Shown: positions 1-12,903, numbered from the stretch's first letter. The stretch: 64,000 nt of DNA from Piromyces finnis (GCA_002104945.1 MCFH01000025.1:496001-560000); one strand, 5' to 3'. Numbers and translations: made by a program. Notes: generated by a model from the sequence alone, not told the origin.

Positions 1-54
1 AGTAGTGATGATAATGACGATGATGACGATGATGAATCCGAATGGTCTGATTAA
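1..54 (+). CDS. 3' end of a gene with an acidic C-terminal tail (partial)
   Basis: Only the last 17 codons and a TAA stop are inside the window. They encode two Ser, a run of Asp with one Asn, then a tail ending E-W-S-D. An acidic stretch closed by a near-terminal Trp is the pattern of the Arp2/3-binding acidic motif of WASP-family proteins and fungal class I myosins, but many unrelated proteins end in acidic runs. The frame is inferred from the stop and the clean acidic reading. The protein family cannot be established from this piece. Confidence 0.5.
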   Translation, partial: SSDDNDDDDDDESEWSD

Positions 55-601
55 ATATAAGCTGCTCTATAATAAATTAGCATATTTTTATTTAATTAAT
101 ATTATTTTATAATAATATATATGATAATCATGTGATATTCACATATATTGTTATTTCTATACATAAATTTATATAATAAATTCCATTTTTAATATATAAC
201 TCCGAAAATTGTTACATTTAAAACTTTTATATTTTTTATCTCAATAATTAAAATAAAATAAATAAAATTTCAAATTTTAAATATTAATAAATTGGAAAAT
301 TAAAATTATTATTTTAATAAAAATTGTTTTTCTTTTCATTTTTTTTTTGTGTTTCTAATTAAATTATATAGATAGAGAATTTTTTTTTTCTGCTTTATAA
401 GAAAAAGGGTGAAATTAAAAAAAATAAAAGAAATTAAAACAAAGTTCAAATAATAGATAACTACATTATAGAAAAATCAATTTTAATATAAATTAAAATA
501 TATAAAAGAAAAAGAGCAAAGAAATATATAAAAGAAAAAAGAAATAAAGTAAATTTTTTTTTTTTTAATTTTTTAAGATTAATTATATTTGAAATAAAAA
601 T
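55..601. other. AT-rich intergenic region
   Basis: About 550 bp of A/T runs between the acidic-tail gene and the RSP4/6 gene. A long purine-rich A/G stretch just before the ATG at 602 probably contains the RSP4/6 5' leader. No ORF, RNA gene or clear repeat was seen. Confidence 0.6.
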
Positions 602-3600
602 ATGTCTGAACAAGATAGATCAAATGAGGCTTTAAATGCACCTTCACCAGAAACAGAAGATATCAATGCACCTATTGAAAATAATGAAGAACAAGAAGGA
701 AATGGTGAACAAGATTTAAATAATAATAATGAGAATGAAAAAGAAGAAAAATCATCTGATGATGATAAATCAAAAGATGAAACAGCTGCAGAAAATGGAG
801 AAGGAAATGAAGAAAAAACAGAAAATAGTGAAGGAAATACAGAAAATACATTAGGAAAAGAAGAAAAAACTGAAGCTTCTCCTGTAGAGCCAAAACCAGT
901 TGAAGAAACTGTTAAAAAGGTTACTTTTTCAATTCCAAAAGATTGTGTATTAACAGAAACAGAAGAATTATTAGTTGCAAAAACATTTTTAATGAAGAAT
1001 TCCAAAAAAACAAATACAAATACCTATGATCATATGAGTCAAATAATAATGTCAATTTTAGATTCTAAAATTGAAAATGCAGTTGGTATGATAATTTAAA
1101 ATTAATATAATATTTGAAAAAAAAAAAAAAAAAAAGAAAATAGAAAAATAGAAAAATATTAAAGATTTAAATTTTATCGAATAAATATAAAATTTAAAAT
1201 GATAATTTTTGATAAAATGTAATGTATTCACTAAAACTATTATTCACAAATATAATTAGACATATTCGAAACATTATCAACACAAGTTAAAAAGAAAAAA
1301 TTTGTTCCAGATTCATTTAATTCATTTGGTGAATTTAGAGTAATTATTATTTAATATACATAAATTTTTAGAATAAACTACATATTTATTTGAAATAATA
1401 AAGGATATGATGACAGAAATAAATTAATTTAAACATTTTATTATTAATGTAATAATTATATAGTATGTAAAAGAAACAAATACAGAACTAGAAGATGCTC
1501 GTGTCAAAATTGAATTATTCCAAGTATATATCAAAATTATCAAAATAGTTTTAATATTAATTTTAACTATAGTTAAAATCATAATAATTAAAAAACTTTT
1601 TTTTTTTTTTTCAAAATAATTATATTATTTAATTTTCATATTATTAATAACAACAATTGAAATATTATTAAAATAAATACAAAAATTTAAAAGAATGAAA
1701 ATGAAGAGGCTCATGCTGATGATGGAAATGAAATTCCAGATTTAATGTCTTTATACAATTTATTCGAATGGGCTGGAGTAAATATAAATTAATATAAATG
1801 ATATAAAATTATATAAATATTTATTTTTTTTTACTAATTTTTAATATAAATATATATAATATTATGGTATTAAATAATTTAAATAATTAATAATAATGAA
1901 AAAAAACAATGCGTAATAGTTGTCATTAGGAAAGGAAGAAACATTTTTAATTAATGCTTCTATGCAAAAATTAATGAATGAAAAAGGATTGAAATCAATG
2001 AGATTTTGGGGTAAAATATATGGAACAATTAAAAATTATTACATTGTTGAAGCTGACCAGAAAGAAGAAGATGATGATGAAGAAGTATATGGTGATGATG
2101 ATATTGTAAATCAAGAGGAAGAAGAAGCTAATTTAGGAGATGAAAACGAAAACGAAAACGAAAATGAAAATAATGACAATAAAAATGAAAATGAAGGAGA
2201 TGAAAATGAAGTACAAGAGAGTCAAATAGAAGAACCAGAATACCCAGTACCAAAAATAAAAATTAAAAAACCAAATCCATTATCTAAAGAAATAAAATCC
2301 GGTATAAATAAATATGTATACTATGTCTGTAATTATGGTAAATAAAAATTTTCCTATTATAATTTTTTTTATGTAATGCTTATTTAAAAAAAAATTAATA
2401 TATAAAAAAATAAATAATGTTTGTATTTGATAATAGTTGGAGGTCCATGGTATAGATTAGCTGATGTTATTCCAGAAAAATTACAATTATCTAGAAAAAT
2501 TAGAAAATATTTCACTGGTGAATTAAATCATGAGGTAAAAAAAAATATTTTAAAAAAAAGAAGAGCATATATAATAATGTAGTTTAAATTCTCATTTAAA
2601 TTTTTTTTATTTATTTAAAATAAAAAAAATAATTATATAATAGATTATTAGTTACCCACCATTCGAAGGTTCTGAAGCTCAGTATCTTCGTTGCCAAATA
2701 GCAAGAATTTCAGCAGCTACGACTATTTGTCCAGCAGGATATTATGTCTTTGATACTGAAGATGGTGAACCAGAAGATACAGATGGTAAATATATATATA
2801 TTACAATACATATATTTATATTTTTATTATTATTTGATATGAAAATGAAAATATGTTTTTTTTTCTATTATTTTCTAAATTTTTAATATGTAAAAATTTA
2901 TAAAATAGGTCCACAACCTATCATTGTCAGTACTGAATATGAAGCTCTTTCAAATGATCAACTTTTAGATTTATCAAATTGGGTACACCATGTTCCATAT
3001 ATTTTACCACAAGGTAGAACTTTATGGGAAAACCCATTTGGTTCAGAGGAAGATGAAGAAAACGATGAAGAAAATAGTGAAGAAGAAGATAATGATGAAG
3101 AAAACGAAGCTGAAAAAGTTGAACCTGAAACTGGTCCACAATTATTAAGTCCTATATCACAAGATGATGGTAATTTTAAATAATATGATATAATGATAAT
3201 CCTAATATTATTATTACATTAAATTAATTTTTATGTTTTAATCAATAATATACAATAATTAATTTCTAAATAAAACACATTATATATTTTTTGTTAATAT
3301 TAACCTATTTTTATTATTAATAATCTTAGAAAACGATGATATACCTTCATGGGTTTCAAAATTCTGTTCAAGAACATTAGCTCCACAATTTAATCCTGTA
3401 TGTATTTCATCGACTCGTTGGCCAGGTGCACATACTGTTGCTTTATCAGATAAATTCTCAAGTATATATATTGGTGATGGTATGAAATGCTATGGTAATA
3501 CTTATTTATCTGCATTCCATATTCCACAACCATTAACAGCTGTTATGAGTGAATACCAAGAAAATGAATTGGATAAGGAAATTACTGAACAAATTGATCC

Positions 3601-3715
3601 AACTGTAGAAGAAGAAAGAGCATTTGAAGAAGAACAAGCCGAAAAATTAAGAGAAAAGGAAGAAGATGAAGAAGGTAGTGAAGAAGAAGAAGAGGAAGGT
3701 AGTGATGAAGATTAG
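602..3715 (+). CDS. RSPH4A: Radial spoke head protein RSP4/RSP6 (RSPH4A/RSPH6A family)
   Basis: A structural protein of the radial spoke head of motile 9+2 flagella, here presumably of zoospores. Exons: 602-1085, 1260-1339, 1464-1523, 1694-1777, 1920-2337, 2437-2534, 2644-2785, 2909-3169 and 3330-3715. The joins sum to 2013 nt, giving 670 aa, with all phases consistent. Family motifs appear in order: NLFEWAG, MRFWGKI, a segment with PWYRLADV then [50 protein letters not shown], and near the end [14 protein letters not shown]. Residues 1-100 are Glu/Asn-rich, and exon 5, exon 8 and the C terminus carry acidic inserts that differ from the compact vertebrate form. One family member is seen, so RSP4 and RSP6 cannot be told apart. 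The ATG at 602 is the first in frame and follows an A-rich leader. Confidence 0.93.
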
Positions 3716-4496
3716 AAAACATAGAATTATACTTAATATAAAGCATTAATAAATATACATTTAGAAATTCAATATAAATACAAAAAAGTTTTTTTTCATA
3801 TATAAATATTTAATAAATATACAATTTACACCCAACATTAAAAAAAAACAAAATATCAAATAATATATTTACATAATTAAGTTTAAACTAAAATACATGA
3901 ACAATTATTTATTCATTAATTATTTATTAGTTTTATGTAATAATTTCATACAAGACTTCATTTAATATTAATAATTTAATAATTGTAATACATTTATAAT
4001 AATAATCTACTACAAATAATTTATTTCCTCTTTTTTTTTTTTTTTAGTAAAAAATTTATAAAACTTTAATTAAATAAAATTTAAATTTCATTAAACGATA
4101 TAAATATAATGAAAAAAATTCTCATTGTATTATAATTTTTTTTTTTAAACTTTTTTTTTGAATTTTTTCACATATAGTTATAAAGTATTCGTCAATATCA
4201 ATTCATAACAAATAAAATAAAAAAATACTTAATTATCAAAGTTAGTAAAAAAAAAAAAAAAAAAAAAAGAAAAGCAAGTTTAATAACATTCTTTGTTATT
4301 AATTTTTTTTTAAATATTTCTATTTCTATCTCTCACCTTTTTTATATACTACTTTTGCAAATAGTAACTATAATATATCTTTAATTTATAATATAATTAA
4401 AGAGTAATACATAATACTATATAATACTATATTTATTTACTTTTTTTATCTGATTTATAAAGAAATTAGAAAAACATCTAGTAATATATATATTTA

Positions 4497-4527
<31 letters not shown>

Positions 4528-4551
4528 ACACCATATAAGAGTAATTATAAA
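3716..4551. other. AT-rich intergenic region
   Basis: About 835 bp between the RSP4/6 stop and the next + strand ORF. It holds long A and T runs (near 4040, 4245-4270 and 4508-4528) and no open frame of note. The last poly(A) run lies just before the ATG at 4552 and may belong to a 5' leader. Confidence 0.6.
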
Positions 4552-5529
4552 ATGAATTTTAGTAAATATAAAAATAGAAAGAGTGATAAAAAAGTACTTT
4601 TAGATAAAAGTGAAAATATAAATAATTATATAATGAATAATCATAATTATTCATATTATTATTATCATTTATATAATAAAAATAAGATAAAGAAAGTAAT
4701 TCCGGATTATTTTAATATTAAAAAACAAAATAAGAAATCTAATAATAAAACAAAAATAAAGGCATCAAAAGAAATAAAATATCTTGTTAGGGACAACAAT
4801 AATCCTATGATGGATTGCAAATATTGTAATGACTTATCAATTGATATTAAAAAAAGTGACATTAAAATTAATCTTAATAATGATAATATAGAAAATAATA
4901 ATAAAAATAATTACAAACATAATAAAGAACCTGATCTTTTGGACTTTAATGGTATCTTAAAAAGTAAAAATCCAATTAAACAAGATGATACTTATCAAAG
5001 AAATATTTCAACAATCTTATATTCCTTAATTATAAATAATTTTTTAAATAGAAAGAATTTAAGCGATAGAGAAAAAAATAATAATATCATCGATTATTAT
5101 GTTGATGACAATATCAATAATAAAGATATTAATAGCAATGTAATCGATGATCCTCATTCTATACCCATTGTTAATAAAAGTTCTCCATCCTTAAATAATA
5201 CCTTTTTATTAAATAATATTTATTATCAAAAACTACTTAGCCATCCTAAAAAAACTAATATGTCTATAAAAAATTTTAATTCTAACTTAAACTTTAATAA
5301 TAACAAAAATGGAAATTTCATTAATTTTAATAATTTTAATCAAAATAATGGACAAATTAAATGTAATAATAATATTAGCCCATCTCAAGATAATTATAAT
5401 TTCAATAAAACAAATAACTTGATTAATATTAAAAATGCAGTATCATTAGAAATTGAAGGAGATACTATTAGTATTAGTAGTTACAACAAAGATAATGAAA
5501 AATCCAATATAATAACACAAAGTATATAA
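4552..5529 (+). CDS. Asn/Lys-rich low-complexity protein or first exon of the GATA-finger gene
   Basis: An open frame of 325 codons dominated by Asn, Lys, Ile and Tyr, with no recognisable domain. A short non-repetitive island near residues 86-98 holds a C-x2-C pair (Cys89, Cys92). The N terminus is basic with a Tyr run at about residues 35-38. It lies 395 bp upstream of, and on the same strand as, the GATA-finger exons. A possible donor (gtatat) sits at the end of the frame, but no convincing joining exon was found between 5530 and 5924. It may be an N-terminal exon of that gene or a separate fast-evolving gene. Chance opening is unlikely at this length in DNA so rich in TAA. Confidence 0.5.
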   Translation: MNFSKYKNRKSDKKVLLDKSENINNYIMNNHNYSYYYYHLYNKNKIKKVIPDYFNIKKQNKKSNNKTKIKASKEIKYLVRDNNNPMMDCKYCNDLSIDIKKSDIKINLNNDNIENNNKNNYKHNKEPDLLDFNGILKSKNPIKQDDTYQRNISTILYSLIINNFLNRKNLSDREKNNNIIDYYVDDNINNKDINSNVIDDPHSIPIVNKSSPSLNNTFLLNNIYYQKLLSHPKKTNMSIKNFNSNLNFNNNKNGNFINFNNFNQNNGQIKCNNNISPSQDNYNFNKTNNLINIKNAVSLEIEGDTISISSYNKDNEKSNIITQSI

Positions 5530-5924
5530 ATCTATAAATTTATAGTTTATATAAAAAAAAAAAAATCATTTTTATTAATATTATATTATTAAATAATATT
5601 AAATTATATATATTTCTACTCGCAATGCTATTACTAATAAATTTATAAATGAAGGTATGCTATTTATACTATTTTTTGTATTGTAATTAGTTAGTTATTA
5701 AAACCCTGAATTATTTCAAATTTTAAATATGTATATTTTTTATATTTTATTTATATTTTATTTTAAATTAATAAAAAAAAATACCAAAATCATCATTAAA
5801 TCATACTTGTAAAGATTATAAAAAGGTAGGTTCCTTGTAAATTGTACATCAAAATCTTAAATATTTATACAACTATTCTTTTTACTAATAAATATTTATA
5901 CAATAAATATATTTAAATAAATAG
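5530..5924. other. Region between the Asn-rich ORF and the GATA exons; possible unresolved exon
   Basis: AT-rich. Near 5800-5826 a short open piece reads NHTCKDYKK and is followed by a donor-like gtaggt. It could splice to the acceptor at 5924 (continuing ECQVLKDN), but I find no acceptor immediately upstream of it. It is therefore listed as unresolved. Confidence 0.35.
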
Positions 5925-7371
5925 GAATGTCAGGTATTAAAGGATAATACAATAAATATGAATGATACTTGTTCAGTACTTTCTCCAAGTTACTACTGTT
6001 TTAATTATGATATTCCAACAACATCATATATATATAATCAAAATTACTGGTTTTCAGATGATTGTAATGACAATCCAAATAACAATAATAATAATGATAA
6101 TAGCAATAATATCAATAATAGTGTAAATAATGAAAATAGCTATCATAAAATTGAAAATATTAATAATAATATTAATAAGTATTATCGTAAATCCATTTCA
6201 TCGCATCATCATAAAATTGTACCAATAAATAATGAAATCGTTTATAGTCCTAATTCTGTAATTAATTGTAATACTCTTTCACCACCAATGTGTACAAATG
6301 ATTATCAAGACAACCATTCAACTTCCAATTTTAAAAACCATTCTTTCTTTGATAAGGAAGGGAATCAATTTATTGATTCTTTTTTATGCAGCGATCATCA
6401 TCATCATTCAACTAGAAATTTAGCCTGTATTAAAACTGAACCATTAGATAAAAAAAAGGTTAAAAGTTTTATCAAAAATAAAATAGGAGAAAGAATAATA
6501 AAGAAAAATAAAAATAAATTATTAAATGAAAAAGAAACAAAATTTACTTCTGATAAATTTCAAGATATAAAATGTATCATGCTTTCATAATAATATAATA
6601 TTATTTATGTATTATTTAATATTCTAATTTTGATATTAACTAATTATCTTTCTATTTATCTATGTATGCATAATTAAATTATAGCAATACAAAATGAATG
6701 TAGTAAATATCAATATTATATTGATACTGAGAATGATACCGAATTTATTAGTATTAAAGAATGTTCAAATTGTCGAACAAGAATTACTCCAACCTGGAGA
6801 AGAGGAAAAAAAGATGATTTATTATGTAATGGTAAGAACTAGTTTTTTTTTTTTTATAAGACCTTGATATATATTTATAAGATTAGAAAAACTATATTTT
6901 TATATAAAATTTTATTTTGATAAATAAATAAATAAATAAATAAATTAAAACATCTTATCATTTATATTCAATTTTTTCTATAATAATTATTATTATTATT
7001 TTAAATTTATTTTTTTACTAAAAATTATAATACTTATAGCTTGTGGATTATATGAAAAGCAAAATAAAAAATCTCGTCCATTTGAAAAAATAGGAAATGG
7101 TTTAATAAAATTATGTAAAGATAATAATACAATTAAACATATTTGTTCTAATTGTAAAGCAATGAAATCACCTACATGGAGAAAAGGATTAGAAGGTCAA
7201 ATATTATGTATGTGTTATATATATATATTATTTTTTTACATAAATATTTTGTTAAATATAATATCTAAATTAATATATTATCTAATTTTTTATTTAGGCA
7301 ATGCTTGCGGTTTATTTTTAAAACAACATAATATGGATAGACCATGTAAAAAGAAAAATAGAACTTCTTAA
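5925..7371 (+). CDS. Double GATA-type zinc finger transcription factor
   Basis: Exons: 5925 (acceptor) or 5958 (first ATG) to 6573, 6685-6831, 7040-7207 and 7298-7371. From the ATG at 5958 the joins total 1005 nt, giving 334 aa, all in phase. The first 200 residues are Asn-, Ser- and His-rich. Two GATA fingers follow: C232-x2-C235-x17-C253-x2-C256 with TPTWRRG, and C290-x2-C293-x17-C311-x2-C314 with SPTWRKG; both end CNACGL. A basic tail (PCKKKNRTS) ends the protein. The family binds GATA motifs in DNA in the nucleus, and the Trp-Arg of each finger is typical of the DNA-contacting loop. An intron interrupts each finger just before the second Cys pair. The target genes are unknown, and the N-terminal limit is uncertain because coding may begin further upstream. 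Confidence 0.85.
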
Positions 7372-7561
7372 TTATAATTGAGAAAATATAAAAATTTTGA
7401 TAATTATAGTAATGTTACTTTATTTTTTTTGCTAAATTGTCAATAATAATAATATTTTTTTTTATATTATTATTAAATGTGTAAATAATAATAATTTATT
7501 TAAATAAACTTTTTTTGTTGTTAAAAGAAGAAAAAAAAAAAAAAAGATTAAAATTTTCAAT

Positions 7562-8457
7562 TTAACGAAGAGGATTTTGTGTTTTGTTTGTTTTTAAATT
7601 TTTTGCTTTGTCTTTAACATAATCATCTAATCTTTTTTGTCTTTGTTCTTCGAGGTTTTTAGTATTTTCCCAGAATTCCTTTGTTAAATGAGTTTGACCA
7701 TGACTTAAAGTATGTAACCTTTAAAAAATATTTTTAAATAAAGTTAATATAATTAATAATACTATTCATTAAAATTTGAATTAGATTAATATTAAAAAAT
7801 ATTATTAATGTTACCTAGCTAAGTTTAATTGGTATAATAAATCGTCTTGTCCTAATATCTTTTTTGTATAATCAGTTTTTCCTTTACTTTGAGCAGCTCT
7901 TTTTTCAACAAATTCTTTTGAAATATTCTTTTTATTAATAATAACAACAATAATAAAATATTAATTTTTATTCTGGTTTTAACAAAAAAAAAAAAAAAAA
8001 AAAAAAATATGATTTATATTTACATTTGCTAATTCTTGATCTATTTCATAATCAGCTATTTTCATAACATCTATAAAGCCTCTTATTTTATTTAAAAGAC
8101 CTTCATCAATATTCTTATCTTGATTAATATTGGTTAAATTGTTCAATGGAATAATACAATCACACTTTTATTTACAATTATAAGTATACAATATTTAGTT
8201 ATTAATTTATTTGTTATTTAATATTATTTTTTAATTTTTAAATACTTACTGGGAATAATTTACTTTTAGCTTCACTTAATACGATTAAATTCAAATCAGC
8301 TGGGAATTCAATTGTATGATAATTAAAATCATAGGTGATTTTTTGATTTTGGAATAAATCACCAAGAATACTAATGTTCATTACACCTTATAAATCCAAA
8401 AAGTATTAAAATAGAAATTTTTGATTTATATTTATTATTACATTATTATATTGCCCC

Positions 8458-8490
<33 letters not shown>

Positions 8491-10749
8491 TTAAAAAAAA
8501 TTATAAAATAATATATATTTATATATAGAACTAAGTACCTGTATTTTCAATTTTTCCTTCTTGCATTGTAGTTTCATCAACTACAAGAACAGTACCATCA
8601 GTAAGTTGTAATTCACCAGAAATTAAACCAATACCTTGTTCTAAAGATTCAATACAATTCATTGATGGTGCTAATCTTTTTGAATTGATTTTTTTATGTT
8701 CAAGAGAAAGATAGTGACTTTTTGGAACAATATTTTGAATGAGTTTATAGATCTCATTAGATTGTTCAGTACTTTTGACATTACAGATATTTAATGAGAA
8801 TTTACCAACAGGTAATGAATCTACTCTTGAATATCTATAATTAAGAAATATTTTAGGTTACTCAAAAATATTAAATATTTATAAATTTTGATTATAATTT
8901 CTTTTTCATATTCAAAATAAGCAAAATTTATTACATTCTTGAGACTAAATTATATAATATATATTCGGCAATAAGATTATCACCATCAAATCTATTTGAT
9001 AAATATTCAACAATTTCATTTCTAGTATCTTTAATGACTTTTTCATCAGCTAATGAAGATTCATTTATTATAAAAAAACATTTTTATGTTATTTATTTGT
9101 TCCATTATTAATTTCAAAATTGAATTTAATTATATTATTCAGCTATTTTTATAAATTAGTGAAATTTACTTAATTGCTTTTTAATTAGGTCTACAGTTGG
9201 ATTTGAGTTATTTTCAATTTTATTCCAATAAAGGGCATGAACATGTGGTATAGGATATGAAGTTAACATATTTTCTTCAAAATTATCAAATGATTGTTGT
9301 CTTTTTTTTTGAAAGATAGGATTGGGAATTAATATTTTATTAATAATTATATATAAAAAATAATGCATAATATTATTATAACATCTTTTATTATATTTCT
9401 TACACTTCTTGTTGTTCATTATATTCTAAAATACCAATGAATTCAAAAACTGTATTTAATTTCAAATCATTTGCATTATCAATATCATAAATCTATTTAC
9501 AACAATTAAAATAAAATCTTTATATTAATTACTAATGTAATAGAATAATATAATATATCATAAAGATTTTACTTTAATAATGGCACCAAAATTATCTTCA
9601 GATTTAATTGGGAATTTTTCATTAATTGCTAAAAATTAACATTTTAAATTTTTTTAAATTATTATTTCAATAATTTGTTCAAGTACAGAAATTAAATTTA
9701 TATATATAAAATGTTTTAATTACTTTTATAATTCTTTTCTTTTTCTTCTTCAGTATTTTGATAATTGTGTTTATTGTAAGCAAAATTTGAGTAAAAAAAA
9801 ATTTATTTTTTTGAATTAAGGAATTATTAACAAAGTTATAATTGTAAAATGAAATTTATAAACTGCAATAATTATAAAATATAATTTTAAAGGATATATT
9901 TTTTTCTTTGGCCCAAGAGTTATGACCAGGTATATTAATACAATATACTAATTGTCTATCCCTAAATGTTTGGACATTTTCAGAATCTAGATACTCATAA
10001 TCACTCTTATTTTAATGGATAATATACATATATTTTAATTGAATTTCCTCAAGAAAAGTAATATAAATATATTTATATATACTAATTCTTACATTATTAA
10101 TCTGATCTTGGTATTTAAAGAATTTTACTTTCTGTATAACTTTAAAGTTAGATAATTTGTTTTTTTATTTTTTTTATTCATTTAATTTATATATATTTAA
10201 TTTATAGAAATTGAAATATATACTTGTTCATTGGTATTTTTATCTTTAACAAGATGAAATAAAGAATAAAGTTCTGAATCAATTCCATTATCTTGAATCA
10301 TACATGGAAAACGTATGAGAGTACCGGATTTTAAAGATTTAAATGAAGATTTATTTAAAATTGGAATCTATTTTTCATTTTTGTTTAATAATATTTGTGA
10401 ATATCAGTTAGGTTTCATTTTTACTATTTCCATTAATTATTAGCCTTTTTATTTCTTATTTTATTTTAATTTAAAAATAAATAAATAAATTTATATTTAT
10501 AACCTTTTCAATATCTTCTTCATTACTGAATTTATTTTTAAAAATATCAGGAATGTTTGGTTCTTGGAAAGAATAAACTTCATTTACTGAAACATTTCCT
10601 ATATGAATATAATTATTTTATGAATATAATATAGAGTTTAAATATTCAATAATCTTTCGAGGATTATTATTGTTTTATTAAAATCTTATCAAATACCTAT
10701 TATTTTTTCAATTTCATTTATTGGATTGTTAATAAAATTCTCAATAGTC

Positions 10750-10751
<2 letters not shown>
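7562..10751 (-). CDS. MCMBP: Mini-chromosome maintenance complex-binding protein (MCMBP / ETG1 family)
   Basis: A nuclear protein that in animals and plants binds MCM2-7 subunits and acts in MCM assembly, unloading and sister cohesion. Exons from the 5' end: 10751-10697, 10598-10504, 10367-10224, 10131-10093, 10015 to about 9900, (unresolved), 9628-9573, 9492-9404, 9300-9170, 9049-8935, 8834-8539, 8386-8250, 8164-8024, 7927-7815 and 7718-7562. Conserved stretches match the family in order: LKSGTLIRFPCMIQD, KVKFFKYQD, INIPGHNSWAKE, FEFIGILEYN, IPHVHALYW, LIAEYILYNLVSR, LPVGKFSLN, GTVLVVDETTMQEG, YDFNYHTIEFPADLN, and LSHGQTHLTKEFW near the end. The length is about 575 aa against 642 in human. 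The join across 9720-9905 is unclear: an exon reading EEEKEKNYK is likely, with ambiguous acceptor. The gene is convergent with the GATA gene, with about 190 bp between stops. Confidence 0.9.
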
Positions 10752-10784
<33 letters not shown>

Positions 10785-11177
10785 ATAATTAAACCTTAAA
10801 TGAAATTCAAAGCATTTCCACTTGATATTAAAAAAAAAATTTTTTTTATTATTAAATAATTTATAAAATTAATTACACAAAAAATTTATTATCCATTTTA
10901 TATATAATAATTATAAAATGAAAAGAACTATTAAATAATTAAAGAAAAACAAAAGACCAATTTTAAAACTGAAAATTAACAATAAAAATAGTAATTTATT
11001 TATTTCTTTAATTTGCTTTTATTTATTTATTTTGGAATTATTTGCATTTTGTTAATAATTTAATGATTAATAGTATTATTAAGGATTGTGAATTATAATT
11101 TGCTATTTTTTATTAAAAAAAAAAAAAAGAAAAAAACCTATTTTGATGCCTTTTATTCTAGTGTAATTTTTTAAAAT

Positions 11178-11213
<36 letters not shown>

Positions 11214-11297
11214 TTAATATTTTATAAAATTGGATATGATTAATATTATTATTAAATTTAATGTTTATATGAATCCAGGTATTCATATTTAATTTAT
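10752..11297. other. AT-rich intergenic region with a TA dinucleotide run
   Basis: Upstream of MCMBP and downstream of prefoldin 4. A poly(T)/poly(A) block adjoins the MCMBP start, and a (TA)n run lies at about 11184-11209. No gene was seen. Confidence 0.6.
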
Positions 11298-12380
11298 TTA
11301 ATCTTTTTCAAGATTAATGGATTTTCCTATTATGAATTGTTTAGATATATGTATAAAATCAAGTTAATATTATTGGAGGACAACATTATTTATTATTTAA
11401 TAAAAGAAAAAAAAAAATAGTATTTACCAAATTTTCCGTATAATATGGCTTTAAGTTTGGCCATTTGTTCATTGGCATCATCAATTTTTGATTGATAATC
11501 ATCTAATTGTTTTTCAAAAGAAGCTAATTTTTCTTCAATTAATTCTTGACATTCTGGAATGGAAAGTTCAACAAAAGCATCACCAATAAGGAATCTTTAC
11601 ATTATCCAAATTAATTAATAATTTATAAATAAAATATATATTTAAAAACATAAATAATAATGATTTAAAAATGGATTATCCTTACTTGACTTTTTCATTT
11701 TCATCTTCAGATAAAAGTTCTAATTGTTCAATTTCTTGTTGAAGATCGTCCATATATTCTTTTTCTTTCTGTTAAGTATATATATTAAATTTATTTTTAT
11801 TAAAAAAAAGAAGAAAAAAGAATAATAAAACTAAGTAATTCATTTTATTTTCTTTATACTCTTGGTATGAATTGATATATATTGATATATTATTTTCGAA
11901 TTTAAAAGTTATTATATACCTTGACCTTTTCGTATTCTGCTTCATAGTTTTCTAATTTGATGTTTAAAGTACTGAAAAGGTTGATATTTTGTTGATCTTC
12001 CCAGTTAACTTCAACATCTACTTCTTCGTTTTCGTTTAACTAATTAAAAGGAGAATTAATATATAAAATTTTTATTTTGATTTATAGAATTTTTATCAAT
12101 AATAAGAAAATATCCATTAGTACTTTTTTATAACTTATTTTATATTTATATGTACGTAAGTTTCACATTCAATTAAATTGAGATTAAATAATCTTATATA
12201 TATATAATTGAGATTGATTAAACATTATCAAGTTTATTGATTATTATTATTATTTTTTTTATAAATATTTTTATCAAATGGTTTATATTTGCTATTATTT
12301 TATCTTCTTTTATTTTGTAATGAATGAATATATGCTAAAAGAAAAAAAAAAAAAGAAATAATAATATTTACTAAACGCAT
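11298..12380 (-). CDS. PFDN4: Prefoldin subunit 4
   Basis: A beta-type subunit of the hexameric prefoldin chaperone, which delivers nascent actin and tubulin to the TRiC/CCT chaperonin in the cytosol. Exons: 12380-12372, 12039-11920, 11768-11686, 11594-11428 and 11326-11298. They total 408 nt, giving 135 aa, all in phase. The family pattern is present: VNWEDQQNINLFS at the start of the first helix, a heptad-rich helix, the central hairpin FLIGDAFVELS, a second long helix, and the ending ILYGKFGKSINLEKD, which parallels the KFGSNINLEADES ending of the animal protein. The first coding exon is only 9 nt (Met-Arg-Leu). An in-frame start inside the second exon is not available because no Met occurs before the conserved core. 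Confidence 0.93.
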
Positions 12381-12695
12381 TTCGATTTCTTGTTATTATA
12401 TTAAAAAAGTTATTTTGACAAGGTTAAATATTTTGAAAATTTAATTATTTATTCAATTTTATCATAATTAATATATTATTTTATTAATATTAATCTAAAT
12501 AAATAAATAAATAAATAAAAATTATATATATAAATAAAAATTATTGATAATATTAATATATACAATTATGAAGCTCATGTAAGAATTATAATTTTTTAAA
12601 GTTTTATTTTTTATTTTATTTTCACTCGGTTTATACCAAAACATATCATTTATACAACATATTATATTTAAATTTAAAATACAAGCTTAAATTAT

Positions 12696-12747
<52 letters not shown>

Positions 12748-12903
12748 AAAATTGATATTGTTACATTTCATAAATAATTAATTTTTTTTTTTTTAACAAG
12801 AATGCAATTACTATAACTATTATTATTATAACTTATTAATTACAACATTTATAATTAAATTATTGTTAGATTTTATAATGGATTTTAAAAATTTGGTACG
12901 AAC
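12381..12903. repeat. AT-rich intergenic region with a 47-nt poly(T) tract
   Basis: Between the prefoldin 4 start and the PNPOx-like stop. Thymines run without interruption from 12700 to 12746. Nothing else was recognised. Confidence 0.7.

Noticed and set aside
672-893. Minus-strand ORFs opposite RSP4/6 exon 1 (583-1005 and 672-893)
   Set aside because: The spliced RSP4/6 reading explains this DNA; the opposite frames are low-complexity by-products of Glu/Asn codons.
7162-7371. Separate 69-residue ORF with hydrophobic middle
   Set aside because: It reads through the last GATA-gene intron. Splicing 7207 to 7298 restores the second zinc finger.
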